From Bacteroidia bacterium (GTDB lineage Bacteria; Bacteroidota; Ignavibacteria; SZUA-365), in contig JAOSJT010000001.1 of NCBI GenBank assembly GCA_027493955.1, positions 4,760,552 to 4,824,551 of the forward strand: a DNA stretch of 64,000 bases, given 5' to 3'. Numbering within the stretch: the stretch's first letter is position 1; every line of letters begins with the position of its first letter. The notes under the pieces are model-generated. The model saw only the letters and a program-made list of their open reading frames with translations. It did not search any database and was not told where the DNA came from. The position numbers and the translations under genes were made by a program. Shown piece after piece: positions 43,948-52,294 of the stretch.

Positions 43948-43981
43948 GGAATTTCACCGTTACAGGAATTTCACCGTAACA
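43948..43981 (+). repeat. Tandem 17-base repeat
   Basis: GGAATTTCACCGTTACA at 43948-43964 is repeated with one change at 43965-43981. It lies in the divergent gap between the ABC pair and the CDF-like gene and could be a regulator site or a slippage product. Confidence 0.8.
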
Positions 43982-44033
43982 GATCAATAAGCGGGTCGGG
44001 AACCATCATTCTACAGTCCGGGGTTACGTCTGT

Positions 44034-44717
44034 ATGCGCCATATTTTCCAAACCTCGCGTTCCGCCTTCAACTCCCGCGATACAATCACGCGCGAGCAAC
44101 TCCTTCGTAACGCTTTTTTCCTTAGTGTCATTACGATTGCCTACAATGTGGCCGAAGGAGTCATCTCCGTGTATTTCGGCCAGAGCGACGAGACGCTCGC
44201 GTTGTTCGGCTTCGGTGTGGACAGTTTTGTGGAAGTGCTTTCCGGTATTGGCATAGCGCACATGATCCGGCGATTGCGGAGTCAGGGCGAAGAGAAGCGG
44301 GACAATTTCGAACGTACGGCATTGCGCATCACCGGCATCGCCTTTTACCTGCTTGCCGTGGGACTTACGGCCGGTGCGGTCATCAATGTCGTCGTCGGAA
44401 CCGTTCCGGAAACGACATTACCCGGGATAGTCATTTCGGCGGTGTCGCTGGCGACGATGTACCTTCTGTTTCGCGCCAAGTTGCGCGTGGGCCGACAGCT
44501 TCGTTCCGATGCCATCATCGCCGATGCGAACTGCACGAAAACCTGCTTTTATCTCTCCATGATACTCCTTGCGTCCAGCGCATCCTACGAGATGTTCGGG
44601 TGGGGATGGTTTGATGTTCTGGGTTCGCTGGGTATCGCTTACTTTGCCTGGCGGGAAGGGCGTGAAGCCCTCACCAAGGCACGGACAGGAGTACTCGCGT
44701 GCGGTTGTGATCACTGA
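44034..44717 (+). CDS. CDF-like cation transporter, short form
   Basis: A 227-residue membrane protein resembling the transmembrane half of cation diffusion facilitators: NVAEGVISVYFG, GFGVDSFVEVLSG with the metal-site Asp, and SDAIIADANCTK in place of HSDxxxD. The cytoplasmic C-terminal domain of typical CDF proteins is absent; instead it ends in LACGCDH, a possible metal-binding tail. Proteins of this length are annotated as cation transporters in many genomes, but transport is unproven. The ATG at 44034 is used; no strong SD is seen. Confidence 0.75.
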   Translation: MRHIFQTSRSAFNSRDTITREQLLRNAFFLSVITIAYNVAEGVISVYFGQSDETLALFGFGVDSFVEVLSGIGIAHMIRRLRSQGEEKRDNFERTALRITGIAFYLLAVGLTAGAVINVVVGTVPETTLPGIVISAVSLATMYLLFRAKLRVGRQLRSDAIIADANCTKTCFYLSMILLASSASYEMFGWGWFDVLGSLGIAYFAWREGREALTKARTGVLACGCDH

Positions 44718-44781
44718 ACGTACAGCACCCGCCGCACATTGCGTGATGGCGGGAAGCAGGAATCGGTCCGCCGGTGGCGGA

Positions 44782-44816
44782 GTGAAACGTGAAACGTGAA
44801 TCGTGAATCGTGAATC
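44782..44816 (+). repeat. Heptanucleotide tandem repeat
   Basis: Five tandem units of GTGAAWC (two GTGAAAC, three GTGAATC) between the CDF-like gene and the tRNA-Glu promoter. No gene covers it. Confidence 0.9.
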
Positions 44817-44847
44817 GGAGGTCGTCAATCGCGTACGTCGTAATTCG

Positions 44848-44877
44848 TTTGCGAGTAACCCATGAAAACCCTATATT
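44848..44877 (+). promoter_or_regulatory. Promoter of tRNA-Glu
   Basis: TTTGC at 44848-44852, 19 bases, TATATT at 44872-44877, 14 bases before the tRNA. The spacer end GAAAACCC resembles GAAAATCCC at the tRNA-Leu promoters. Confidence 0.65.
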
Positions 44878-44891
44878 ATATGTTCCGCTTC

Positions 44892-44963
44892 GGCGCGTTC
44901 GTCTAGCGGCTAGGACGTGGCCCTCTCAAGGCCAAAACACGGGTTCGATTCCCGTACGCGCTA
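44892..44963 (+). tRNA. tRNA-Glu (CUC)
   Basis: A 72-base tRNA: acceptor GGCGCGT/ACGCGCT with the first pair G-U, D arm with GTCTAGCGGCTAGGAC, anticodon stem TGGCC/GGCCA, loop CTCTCAA with anticodon CTC at 44925-44927, and T arm CGGGTTCGATTCCCG. CCA is not encoded. It has its own promoter and terminator. Confidence 0.97.
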
Positions 44964-44969
44964 CTTGCA

Positions 44970-44996
44970 AACCCGGACACCGATCCGGGTTTTTTC
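44970..44996 (+). terminator. Terminator after tRNA-Glu
   Basis: AACCCGGA (44970-44977) and TCCGGGTT (44984-44991) form an 8-pair stem followed by a T run. It isolates the tRNA from the downstream 5'-nucleotidase gene. Confidence 0.92.
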
Positions 44997-45136
44997 TTAT
45001 TGTTGTGGCTTGTAGATTTCACTCCTGTTCCGACCGCCCAAGCGCTGCATCGTCCCGACGCGGGACGCAGCATCGCTTGCATGTGTCGACAGCACGAGAT
45101 ACAACCTGTCAGATGCCGAGGTTACTATTGCCCGTG

Positions 45137-46660
45137 ATGCATAGACTGCTTCTTGTTATTCTGCTCGGTCTGGTGACCGTTCTCCCTTCCGCTGCGCAGC
45201 AGACGGCGGGTCTCACCATTGTTCACTATAATGATTTTCACGCGCAGAACGTCCCGGTCACGATGATGATTGATGACGGGGAGGGCGGAAAGACGAAGGT
45301 GCAGGTGGGTGGCTCCGCTACCCTGAAGGCCTACGTGGACGGTATTCGGGCGGAGAACGAAAACGTCATTTTGCTCCATGCCGGAGATGATGTACAGGGC
45401 ACACCGATCTCCTCGCTCACCAATGGTCGGTCTCAGTTCGAGTTGCTGGAGTTAATACAGCCGGACGCGATGACGCTGGGGAATCATGAGTTCGACCATG
45501 GTACCGACAATCTCCGTCAATTACTGACGACGGTAAGCTTCCCCATCATCTCGGCGAATCTTTGGGATAAAGTTCGTGGTGCGCCGTTCGTCCCGCGCTA
45601 CCGCATACTCCGGCTTCGGGGTCTGTCCGTCGGCGTCATTGGGCTCGCACCACCGGATCTTCCGGTGCTGACCATGCGCGAAAACGTACGCGATCTCGAC
45701 GTCCTCGATCCCGTCGCTGCCGTTCGGCAGACGATGGGCGAGTTGGAACGGAATCACAACGTAACGTGCGTCATCGTTCTCAGTCACATGGGATTTGAGG
45801 CGGATTCATTGCTCGCCGAGCAGGTTGGTGGCATTGATGTGATCATTGGAGGACATTCCCACACCGCTCTCGAAATTCCCCGGCGCGTCAATGGTGCCAT
45901 CATAGCGCAAGCCGGCGAACGCGGGAAGTGGCTCGGGCGCATCGACGCCACGGTCGAAACAAACTCCGGCATCATCCGATCCTATCACGGGCGGCTGATA
46001 CCGACGCGCACGGATGCTGTGACACCGAATTCCATCATCGCGGCAAAAGTTGCCGAACTGGAGGCACAGGTCGCCGAGGGTCTGGGTGAGCAGATCGCCG
46101 TATTGGAGAAGGACTGGATACGGGTATTTGACGGTGAATGCACTATCGGCAACTGGCAGGCGGACGTGATGCGCGATTTCGCAAACGCGGATGTCGCATT
46201 CCAGAATATCGGCGGCATACGGAAGGACATGCCGGCGGGACCGCTGACTCTCCGGGATATGTGGGAAATCAGTCCGTTCGACAATGAATTCGTTACCTTC
46301 ACGGTTAGCGGCGCGCAACTTCTGGACATGCTGCGTCATCAGGCCCGGAGTTCGAAGGAATTCTGCCAGGTCAGTGGGGTACGCTACGTCTACGATTTCA
46401 CCGCAGTTCCGGAGGAGGCACTTCGGGCAGACGTCGCCGGGCGCCCCGTCGATGCGGCAGCAACCTACCGCATCGTAACGAACAGCTATGTCGGAGGCCA
46501 CCTCTATGACGTGTTCGGACTTCCCGAACGTGATATTGTGCTCAGTCCGGCACTGCCGGCTGCGGTGGGCAGGGATGTCTTTATCGAGTATGCGCGCCGA
46601 CAGGGCCGCATCACCGGAGACATTGAAGGAAGAATCACCATTATCGGAAAAGGCAAATGA
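45137..46660 (+). CDS. Secreted 5'-nucleotidase/UDP-sugar hydrolase family protein
   Basis: A 507-residue exported metallophosphoesterase. Signal LLLVILLGLVTVLPSAAQ; metal-binding motifs HYNDFHAQ, AGDDVQGTPISS, GNHEFDHG and GGHSHT in the N-terminal domain; C-terminal substrate domain with FQNIGGIRKDMPAGPLTLRD and WEISPFDNEFVTFTVSG. These enzymes hydrolyse nucleotides or nucleotide sugars in the periplasm or outside. I use the ATG at 45137; an ATG at 45116 is also in frame. The stop overlaps the next ATG by four bases. Confidence 0.92.
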   Translation: MHRLLLVILLGLVTVLPSAAQQTAGLTIVHYNDFHAQNVPVTMMIDDGEGGKTKVQVGGSATLKAYVDGIRAENENVILLHAGDDVQGTPISSLTNGRSQFELLELIQPDAMTLGNHEFDHGTDNLRQLLTTVSFPIISANLWDKVRGAPFVPRYRILRLRGLSVGVIGLAPPDLPVLTMRENVRDLDVLDPVAAVRQTMGELERNHNVTCVIVLSHMGFEADSLLAEQVGGIDVIIGGHSHTALEIPRRVNGAIIAQAGERGKWLGRIDATVETNSGIIRSYHGRLIPTRTDAVTPNSIIAAKVAELEAQVAEGLGEQIAVLEKDWIRVFDGECTIGNWQADVMRDFANADVAFQNIGGIRKDMPAGPLTLRDMWEISPFDNEFVTFTVSGAQLLDMLRHQARSSKEFCQVSGVRYVYDFTAVPEEALRADVAGRPVDAAATYRIVTNSYVGGHLYDVFGLPERDIVLSPALPAAVGRDVFIEYARRQGRITGDIEGRITIIGKGK

Positions 46661-47058
46661 AGCGTTTCAGCATCACCATCACTCTGCTGTTCCTTCCCGT
46701 ACTGACCGGCTTCTACCTGGTCGCGTGTAGCGACGATGGTGTCCGCCCCGGCGACGAAATCGTGTTTCCGGAGAAGGATGTCAGTTATGCCGCGCACGTG
46801 CAGCCGTTCTTCACCCTGCGCTGCGCGAACTACGGCTGTCATGAAGATCAAACGCGTGCCGGCAACCTGAGTCTCACGTCGTACGTCGCACTCACGGAGC
46901 GTCCTGGCATTGTGATCGCCGGTAACAGCGACGCCAGTTATCTCATGCAGAAGCTTGACGGACGACTGCCGCATCCCATAGAGGTTCCGGTGATCATCAA
47001 CCAGAATCAGCTCAACGGCATCAGGACCTGGATAAACGAGGGTGCGAAGCATAATTGA
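46657..47058 (+). CDS. Small lipoprotein with cytochrome-c-like CxxxxCH motif
   Basis: A 133-residue lipoprotein (lipobox LVAC). After the lipid anchor comes PFFTLRCANYGCHEDQ, with Cys and Cys-His separated by four residues, then NLSLTSYVALTE and a closing QNQLNGIRTWINEGA, the layout of small heme-binding domains annotated as Planctomycete-type cytochrome C. The standard heme motif has two residues between the cysteines, so heme attachment is uncertain. The gene overlaps the 5'-nucleotidase stop and ends two bases before the methyltransferase start. Confidence 0.75.
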   Translation: MKRFSITITLLFLPVLTGFYLVACSDDGVRPGDEIVFPEKDVSYAAHVQPFFTLRCANYGCHEDQTRAGNLSLTSYVALTERPGIVIAGNSDASYLMQKLDGRLPHPIEVPVIINQNQLNGIRTWINEGAKHN

Positions 47059-47060
47059 GC

Positions 47061-47864
47061 ATGATTATACAGCACGCAACCGCCCGACTTATCGCGCACG
47101 CGTCACGTCTCAAGCTTAAAAAAAACAGGGATGCAGAAGGGTTGTTTCTGCTCGAGGGAGAACGACTCGTCCGGGATGCGCTGGAGGAGCACATTTCGAT
47201 CAGCCACCTCATCGTCAGCGATGCGCGTCTCTACCATTATAATTCGCTGATCACAGCTTGCGAAGAGGCAAACATTCAGGTGTATGTCAGCACCGCGAAG
47301 CAATTTCTGAAGCTTACGGACACCCGGCAGCCACAGGGTATCGCGGCTGTGGCACCGATCCCTTCGCCAGCCGGTGTGGACGATGCGGCGCTCAGCTCGG
47401 AAGTCCCCGTCGTCGCGCTTCATGGCATAGCGGATCCGGGAAATCTCGGTACCATCATTCGCGCGATGGATTGGTTTGGGATCCCGCTTCTGCTCTTGTC
47501 CTCGGGTAGTGTCGAGCCCTGGAACCCGAAGGTTGTGCGCTCGGCGATGGGATCGATGTTCCGAGTCCGAATATGCCACTACGATACGGAGGAGGAATTG
47601 CTGCGCATCGCACACACTGCCGGGCGAACACTCCTTGCCGCCGTCGCGGAGGGAGGGCAGGCCTTGCCGCGTTTGCACGTGCCGCCACGACCATTACTGG
47701 TGTTGGGTTCCGAAGCACATGGCCTTCCGGCGCCGTTGCTCGATAGTGCGCACAATGCGGTGACCATCCCCGGCAGCGGAGCGGCGGAATCCCTGAATCT
47801 GGCCATGTCGGCAACGATTTTACTGTATGCGTTTCATGTGGCCGGATGGTCGTTGACGGACTAG
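47061..47864 (+). CDS. TrmH/SpoU family RNA 2'-O-methyltransferase
   Basis: About 267 residues. The SPOUT motifs are clear: motif 1 ADPGNLGTIIRAMDWFG, then NPKVVRSAMGSMF, motif 2 LLVLGSEAHGLP, and motif 3 IPGSGAAESLNLAMS that forms the SAM-binding knot. An N-terminal substrate-binding domain (1-95) resembles RlmB-type proteins (RDAEGLFLLEGERLVRDAL). It methylates rRNA or tRNA ribose; the site cannot be told. I use the ATG at 47061, two bases after the previous stop; a TTG at 47055 is possible. Confidence 0.92.
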   Translation: MIIQHATARLIAHASRLKLKKNRDAEGLFLLEGERLVRDALEEHISISHLIVSDARLYHYNSLITACEEANIQVYVSTAKQFLKLTDTRQPQGIAAVAPIPSPAGVDDAALSSEVPVVALHGIADPGNLGTIIRAMDWFGIPLLLLSSGSVEPWNPKVVRSAMGSMFRVRICHYDTEEELLRIAHTAGRTLLAAVAEGGQALPRLHVPPRPLLVLGSEAHGLPAPLLDSAHNAVTIPGSGAAESLNLAMSATILLYAFHVAGWSLTD

Positions 47865-47929
47865 GGTAATAATCCGGAATTCCGTATTTTTCTCCTACGA
47901 AACGCACATTTCACAACACGCAGGAACAG

Positions 47930-50476
47930 GTGTTTCCTACGATCCTTCGCACCAGCGCGGCCGTGCTGGTCACCATCCCAACGATTACACTGCTACGCCG
48001 TGGCATGCTGCTCATGGTGCTGGCAATTCTCTTCCTGTCTTCCCGGTCCACGGCGCAGGACGGCATGCTCGACCATGTCTTCCGCTCACGATATTCCGAA
48101 GGCCTGCTGGCGATCCGTTTCGGAGGAGGGATTAACAGATACATCGGTGAATTCACGCCTGTGGACGATGCGCGCTTAATGTCGCTGAGCGCAATGTACT
48201 CCATCCGGCCTTTTCTTTCCGCCGGTTTGCGTGTGGATTATGGCATGGCGTCGTATCGTCGTGCGATCACGATGGTGGATCCGGAATTATACGAATTCCA
48301 GTTTGGTCTCGAGGAGAGCGAGCGCTCCACAGAGTTTTCCGCCTTCCATCTCGCCCTGCAGGTCACCCCGATACAGTGGTCGGTGTTTGATCTGTACGGC
48401 TTTATCGGGGCGGGAGTTGCCGTGTACGATGCGGAAGATCACGGTAGTGATTTCGCCCGTGTACGACCAAAAGCAGACATGCCGGGTACGATTTCCGTAC
48501 CCCTCGGAGCCGGCTTCGATGTGCATATCACCGAAAGTATCGCGTTCAGCGCCGAAGTCCAGTATAAATTATTCTTTATCGGGGACTTTGATTCGTACGA
48601 TGAAAAACTCATCAACATCGAGTATATCAAAGCGGGTGGCCGACGTCCGTACAATCCGGAACAGGTCAACGACAATCTGTTTTCCATGAGTATCGGGCTG
48701 AAGCTTTTTCTTTTTCAGAACGAAGATTACGACGGGGACCTGATCCGCAATCGCGACGAGGAAGTACTGGGAAGTGACCCGTACGATATCGACAGCGATG
48801 GAGATGGTTTGTCCGACTATCAGGAAGTGCATATTCACAAGACCAAACCGTTGTCACGCGACAGCGACAGTGACGGTCTCACTGATTATGAAGAGGTTAC
48901 GGTGTTCAGAACGAATCCCATCGTTCGCGATACCGATGGCGACGGATTGTTTGATTTCGACGAGATCTACCGTCACGGCACCAATCCCCTGATGGCCGAT
49001 ACGGACGGAGATGGATTGAGCGATCGGGAGGAACTTGAAGTAGGGACCTATCCCACACATATCGACACCGATCTCGATGGCCTGACGGATGCGGACGAGG
49101 TTCGGATTTATCGTACGAATCCGCTGAAACCGGACAGCGACGGAGATGGCGTTTTCGATTACAATGAGGTCATGACCTACGGAACCAATCCGCTCAAGGA
49201 TGATACGGACGGCGATGGATTGACGGATTATGAGGAAATTGCGTTCCATCGAACCAATCCCGTGAAGGCCGATACGGATGGCGACGGGCTGCGCGATGAT
49301 CATGAGATCGAAGTCACGCGAACGAATCCCATTGATCGCGATACGGACGGCGATGGCATATGGGACGGCGTGGACCAGTGTCCGCTCGTACCGGAAAATT
49401 ACAACGGTATTGCGGACAGCGACGGCTGCCCTGACGGCATCGGCTTCCCTGCACCACCGATCGCTTCGCGGGACGATTCCGGTCAGGGTACCGGTCCGGG
49501 CACCGGAACGGGCGGTGATCGTGGCGCAGGCACGGGTCCCGGAACGGGTGAAGGGGGTGCAGGCACAGGACCCGGAACGGGAACGGGCGGTGATCGTGGT
49601 GCAGGCACGGGTCCCGGAACGGGTGAAGGCGGTGCAGGCACGGGCCCCGGCACCGGAACAGGCGGTGATCGCGGCGCAGGCACAGGACCCGGAACAGGTG
49701 AAGGGGGTGAGGGTGCCAAGCCGGGGACAGGCACGGGTGGTGATTCCGGCGAAGGAGCAGCGCCCGGTACAGGCGAAGGCGGTGACGGCGGAGCTGGAAC
49801 TGCGCCAGGGAGCGGCTATGGCACTGGGGACAGACGACGCAGTCCGAAACCGGGAGAGGGTGATACGGGTCGTGGCACGGAGGTCGGCACCGGTGAAGGC
49901 GGTGTGTGGAACAGAAATCGAAGCACCGTCTACGGTCCACAACCACGTCCTCTGCTCGCTCGCTACTATGATTACGACCCGCGTTATGTGCAGCACATCG
50001 TACCATACTCATCTATAGACACGAGTTGGAGTAGTGCGGCAACCCAGTACGACTTCAGCACGTTTGTGATTCCAAAACCACTGCCCGAATTCTCCATGGA
50101 TGGACTGGAAGACGGCAAGACGTTCATGCTCGGAGACATCCATTTCGAATTCGACCGCGATGTGCTTCCGAAGGAATACCTTGCCGAGCTCATGTCGAAA
50201 GTGCAAATCTTCAAGACGTACCCGGACCTCGTGGTGGAGATCCGCGGACACACGGACAACGAAGGGACGGAGGAATACAACAACAATTTGTCGATGCGCA
50301 GAGCGCTGGCGGTGAAGAACTTCTTTGTTCGCCAGGGGGTCGCGTCACGTCGGCTCGAGGCAAAGGGCTTCGGTAAAAGTCGTCCATTGACCGATAATGA
50401 GAGTGAAATCGGCAAGGCGATAAACCGCCGTGTCGAAATGCATATTCTGAAACTCGGGAGCAGGATAGGCCAATGA
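47930..50476 (+). CDS. OmpA-domain protein with TSP3 repeats and Gly/Thr linker
   Basis: Up to 848 residues. After a signal ([17 protein letters not shown]) comes a beta-barrel-like N-domain (about 45-260, ending [14 protein letters not shown]). At least eight thrombospondin-type-3-like calcium repeats follow (about 266-502; [32 protein letters not shown]). A Gly/Thr/Pro linker (about 520-660) contains three near-identical 25-residue units, and an OmpA peptidoglycan-binding domain closes the protein (about 730-847; [26 protein letters not shown]). The GTG at 47930 has AGGAA upstream; an ATG at 48005 would give a shorter signal. It should sit in the outer membrane, spanning to peptidoglycan. 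The stop overlaps the paralogue gene (ATGA). Confidence 0.88.
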   Translation: MFPTILRTSAAVLVTIPTITLLRRGMLLMVLAILFLSSRSTAQDGMLDHVFRSRYSEGLLAIRFGGGINRYIGEFTPVDDARLMSLSAMYSIRPFLSAGLRVDYGMASYRRAITMVDPELYEFQFGLEESERSTEFSAFHLALQVTPIQWSVFDLYGFIGAGVAVYDAEDHGSDFARVRPKADMPGTISVPLGAGFDVHITESIAFSAEVQYKLFFIGDFDSYDEKLINIEYIKAGGRRPYNPEQVNDNLFSMSIGLKLFLFQNEDYDGDLIRNRDEEVLGSDPYDIDSDGDGLSDYQEVHIHKTKPLSRDSDSDGLTDYEEVTVFRTNPIVRDTDGDGLFDFDEIYRHGTNPLMADTDGDGLSDREELEVGTYPTHIDTDLDGLTDADEVRIYRTNPLKPDSDGDGVFDYNEVMTYGTNPLKDDTDGDGLTDYEEIAFHRTNPVKADTDGDGLRDDHEIEVTRTNPIDRDTDGDGIWDGVDQCPLVPENYNGIADSDGCPDGIGFPAPPIASRDDSGQGTGPGTGTGGDRGAGTGPGTGEGGAGTGPGTGTGGDRGAGTGPGTGEGGAGTGPGTGTGGDRGAGTGPGTGEGGEGAKPGTGTGGDSGEGAAPGTGEGGDGGAGTAPGSGYGTGDRRRSPKPGEGDTGRGTEVGTGEGGVWNRNRSTVYGPQPRPLLARYYDYDPRYVQHIVPYSSIDTSWSSAATQYDFSTFVIPKPLPEFSMDGLEDGKTFMLGDIHFEFDRDVLPKEYLAELMSKVQIFKTYPDLVVEIRGHTDNEGTEEYNNNLSMRRALAVKNFFVRQGVASRRLEAKGFGKSRPLTDNESEIGKAINRRVEMHILKLGSRIGQ
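49487..49711 (+). repeat. 75-base tandem repeat encoding the Gly/Thr/Pro linker
   Basis: Three consecutive 75-base units encode [13 protein letters not shown] followed by [12 protein letters not shown]; synonymous differences separate the units. Degenerate continuations run to about 49825. The DNA is GC-rich, and a purely proline-rich open frame on the other strand is a by-product. Confidence 0.9.
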
Positions 50477-51972
50477 TTCGAACGCGTCTCCATCAGTTCA
50501 TGATGCCGGAATCCGGGATCACGTCCATTTTCCTCGTTACGATCACTCTGCTCACCGCTTCCGTCGAAGTGCTTGCACAGGACATCATCTATCCCGGCCG
50601 CCCGCGTTACTCGGAGGGACAACTTGCCATCACGGCGGGCGGAGGCATCGCCAAATACAACGGTGAGTTCTCTGACGGAAAGGTGGACGCGAATTACTGG
50701 GCCTCCGCATCGTGGACAATAGGGCCGTATCTCCGTTTCGGTTTGCAGGCGGAAAAGGGTCTGCTTTCCTATAACAGGCGCTGGCGTAGAAATACGCAGT
50801 CGGCGTTTGAGGTACAATTCGGCCACGACGGAAATCAGGTGGATCGCAGTACCGAGTTTCAGTCCTTCTCCGGGCTTTTCTATCTCGATTTACTCCCCGC
50901 GCGATATTTCAATGTGTATTTTCTCGGTGGCGCCGGACGAATGTGGTACACTCCTGAAGATTATAAAGTGGGGGGGCTGTATCTGATGCCCGAGGAAGCC
51001 GAGCAACAGACATGGATCTTCCCTGCAGGCCTGGGCTTCGAAGCGTCTATCAGTCGTCGCCTTGCCTTTGCCGCCGAAGTGCGTACCAATCTTTCCCTGA
51101 CAGGAGATCTCGACGCCTTCCCATCCGACGAAGTGCGCGATACCTATGCCGTACGCACGGGCGCTCCAAGAAATCCGAATGCGGCGGAAACCGCAAACGA
51201 TTTCCATTTCTCCCTGACCGCCGGTCTGCGTATCTATCTTTTTCCGGATACCGATATTGATGGCGACGGGTTGACGAATGATGAAGAAGCCCGGCACAAC
51301 ACCAATCCCTACGACCAGGATACCGACGGGGACGGGCTCAGTGACTGGTATGAGCTCACGCAGCTCAAGAGCAGTCCCTTTCTCATCGATACGGACAACG
51401 ACGGTCTGACAGATTATGAAGAGGTGGTCAAATACCACACGCGCTCCGACACGCTGGACACCGATCGTGATAATCTGAGCGATGCCAATGAAGTGCAGAC
51501 GTTCTTCACGAATCCGCTCATGTCCGATACCGACCACGACGGCCTGCCGGATGGTGAGGAGATTCTTCTGGGTACAAATCCGAATATGGTTGATACCGAT
51601 GGCGACGGGATTCCGGACGGGAAGGAAATCGAATACGGTACAAGCCCGTTGCTGCCGGATACGGATGGTGACGGGCTATCGGATGATTACGAGTTGTTCA
51701 CAGCGCAAACCGATGCGCTGAAGGCCGATACGGACGCGGATGGGCTTACGGATTTCGAAGAAGTGATGATAGAACGGACAAATCCGCTGAAAGCCGACAC
51801 CGATGGCGACACCTTGAACGATTTCCATGAGTTGCGGGTGATCTTCACGAACCCGTTGAGCCAGGACACCGACGGAGATGGTTTCCGTGACGATGTGGAC
51901 AAATGCCCCAGGCTGCCAGAAGCATTCAACGGCTTTCAGGACAGCGATGGGTGTCCGGATAAGAGGGAGTGA
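50473..51972 (+). CDS. TSP3-repeat outer-membrane protein, paralogue without OmpA
   Basis: A 499-residue protein starting in overlap with the previous stop. The N-terminal barrel-like domain parallels its neighbour ([21 protein letters not shown] against [21 protein letters not shown], compared in shorter parts), and the signal ends VEVLAQD. Nine or so TSP3-type repeats follow (about 259-490; [32 protein letters not shown]), ending [21 protein letters not shown]. The Gly/Thr linker and OmpA domain are missing. This is a tandem duplication with loss or gain of the C-terminal module. The repeats should bind calcium and act as a rigid stalk. Confidence 0.88.
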   Translation: MIRTRLHQFMMPESGITSIFLVTITLLTASVEVLAQDIIYPGRPRYSEGQLAITAGGGIAKYNGEFSDGKVDANYWASASWTIGPYLRFGLQAEKGLLSYNRRWRRNTQSAFEVQFGHDGNQVDRSTEFQSFSGLFYLDLLPARYFNVYFLGGAGRMWYTPEDYKVGGLYLMPEEAEQQTWIFPAGLGFEASISRRLAFAAEVRTNLSLTGDLDAFPSDEVRDTYAVRTGAPRNPNAAETANDFHFSLTAGLRIYLFPDTDIDGDGLTNDEEARHNTNPYDQDTDGDGLSDWYELTQLKSSPFLIDTDNDGLTDYEEVVKYHTRSDTLDTDRDNLSDANEVQTFFTNPLMSDTDHDGLPDGEEILLGTNPNMVDTDGDGIPDGKEIEYGTSPLLPDTDGDGLSDDYELFTAQTDALKADTDADGLTDFEEVMIERTNPLKADTDGDTLNDFHELRVIFTNPLSQDTDGDGFRDDVDKCPRLPEAFNGFQDSDGCPDKRE

Positions 51973-52231
51973 CGGTCTCGCGATTCGCTGCTGTGTGTAG
52001 GTCTTTCGATGCAGGTGGGGCGGGGCTCTTTTAGAGCATCCGTCGAATCACGCCACGCTTATGCGGCTGCGCCGATCTCCGGTACGGGGACCTCTCGTCC
52101 GGCTGCCGTGAAATATCATACCCTCACCTCCCAATGATGGTTTTCCTGTACCACCCGGCCCGGTGCGCTGTTCTGTGTCCGCACTGCACAGAGCGCGCTA
52201 CCGTATTCATCACGATCTCGCTGATACCGTT

Positions 52232-52268
52232 AAAAAAAATGCGGGGTGGACAGTAGCATCCACCCCGC
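52232..52268 (-). terminator. Rho-independent terminator of the subtilase gene
   Basis: Read leftward: GCGGGGTGGA and TCCACCCCGC form a 10-pair stem (52241-52268) followed by A and eight T. It lies 26 bases after the subtilase stop. Confidence 0.93.
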
Positions 52269-52294
52269 GCAATCTGATCCTCTCGGATCTCGTG

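Noticed and set aside
49483..49734. 83-codon proline-rich minus-strand frame
   Set aside because: Exact antisense of the Gly/Thr repeat; no start signal or flanking context.
48854..49996. 380-codon minus-strand frame
   Set aside because: Antisense to the TSP3/OmpA gene; a shadow of repeated Asp/Gly codons.
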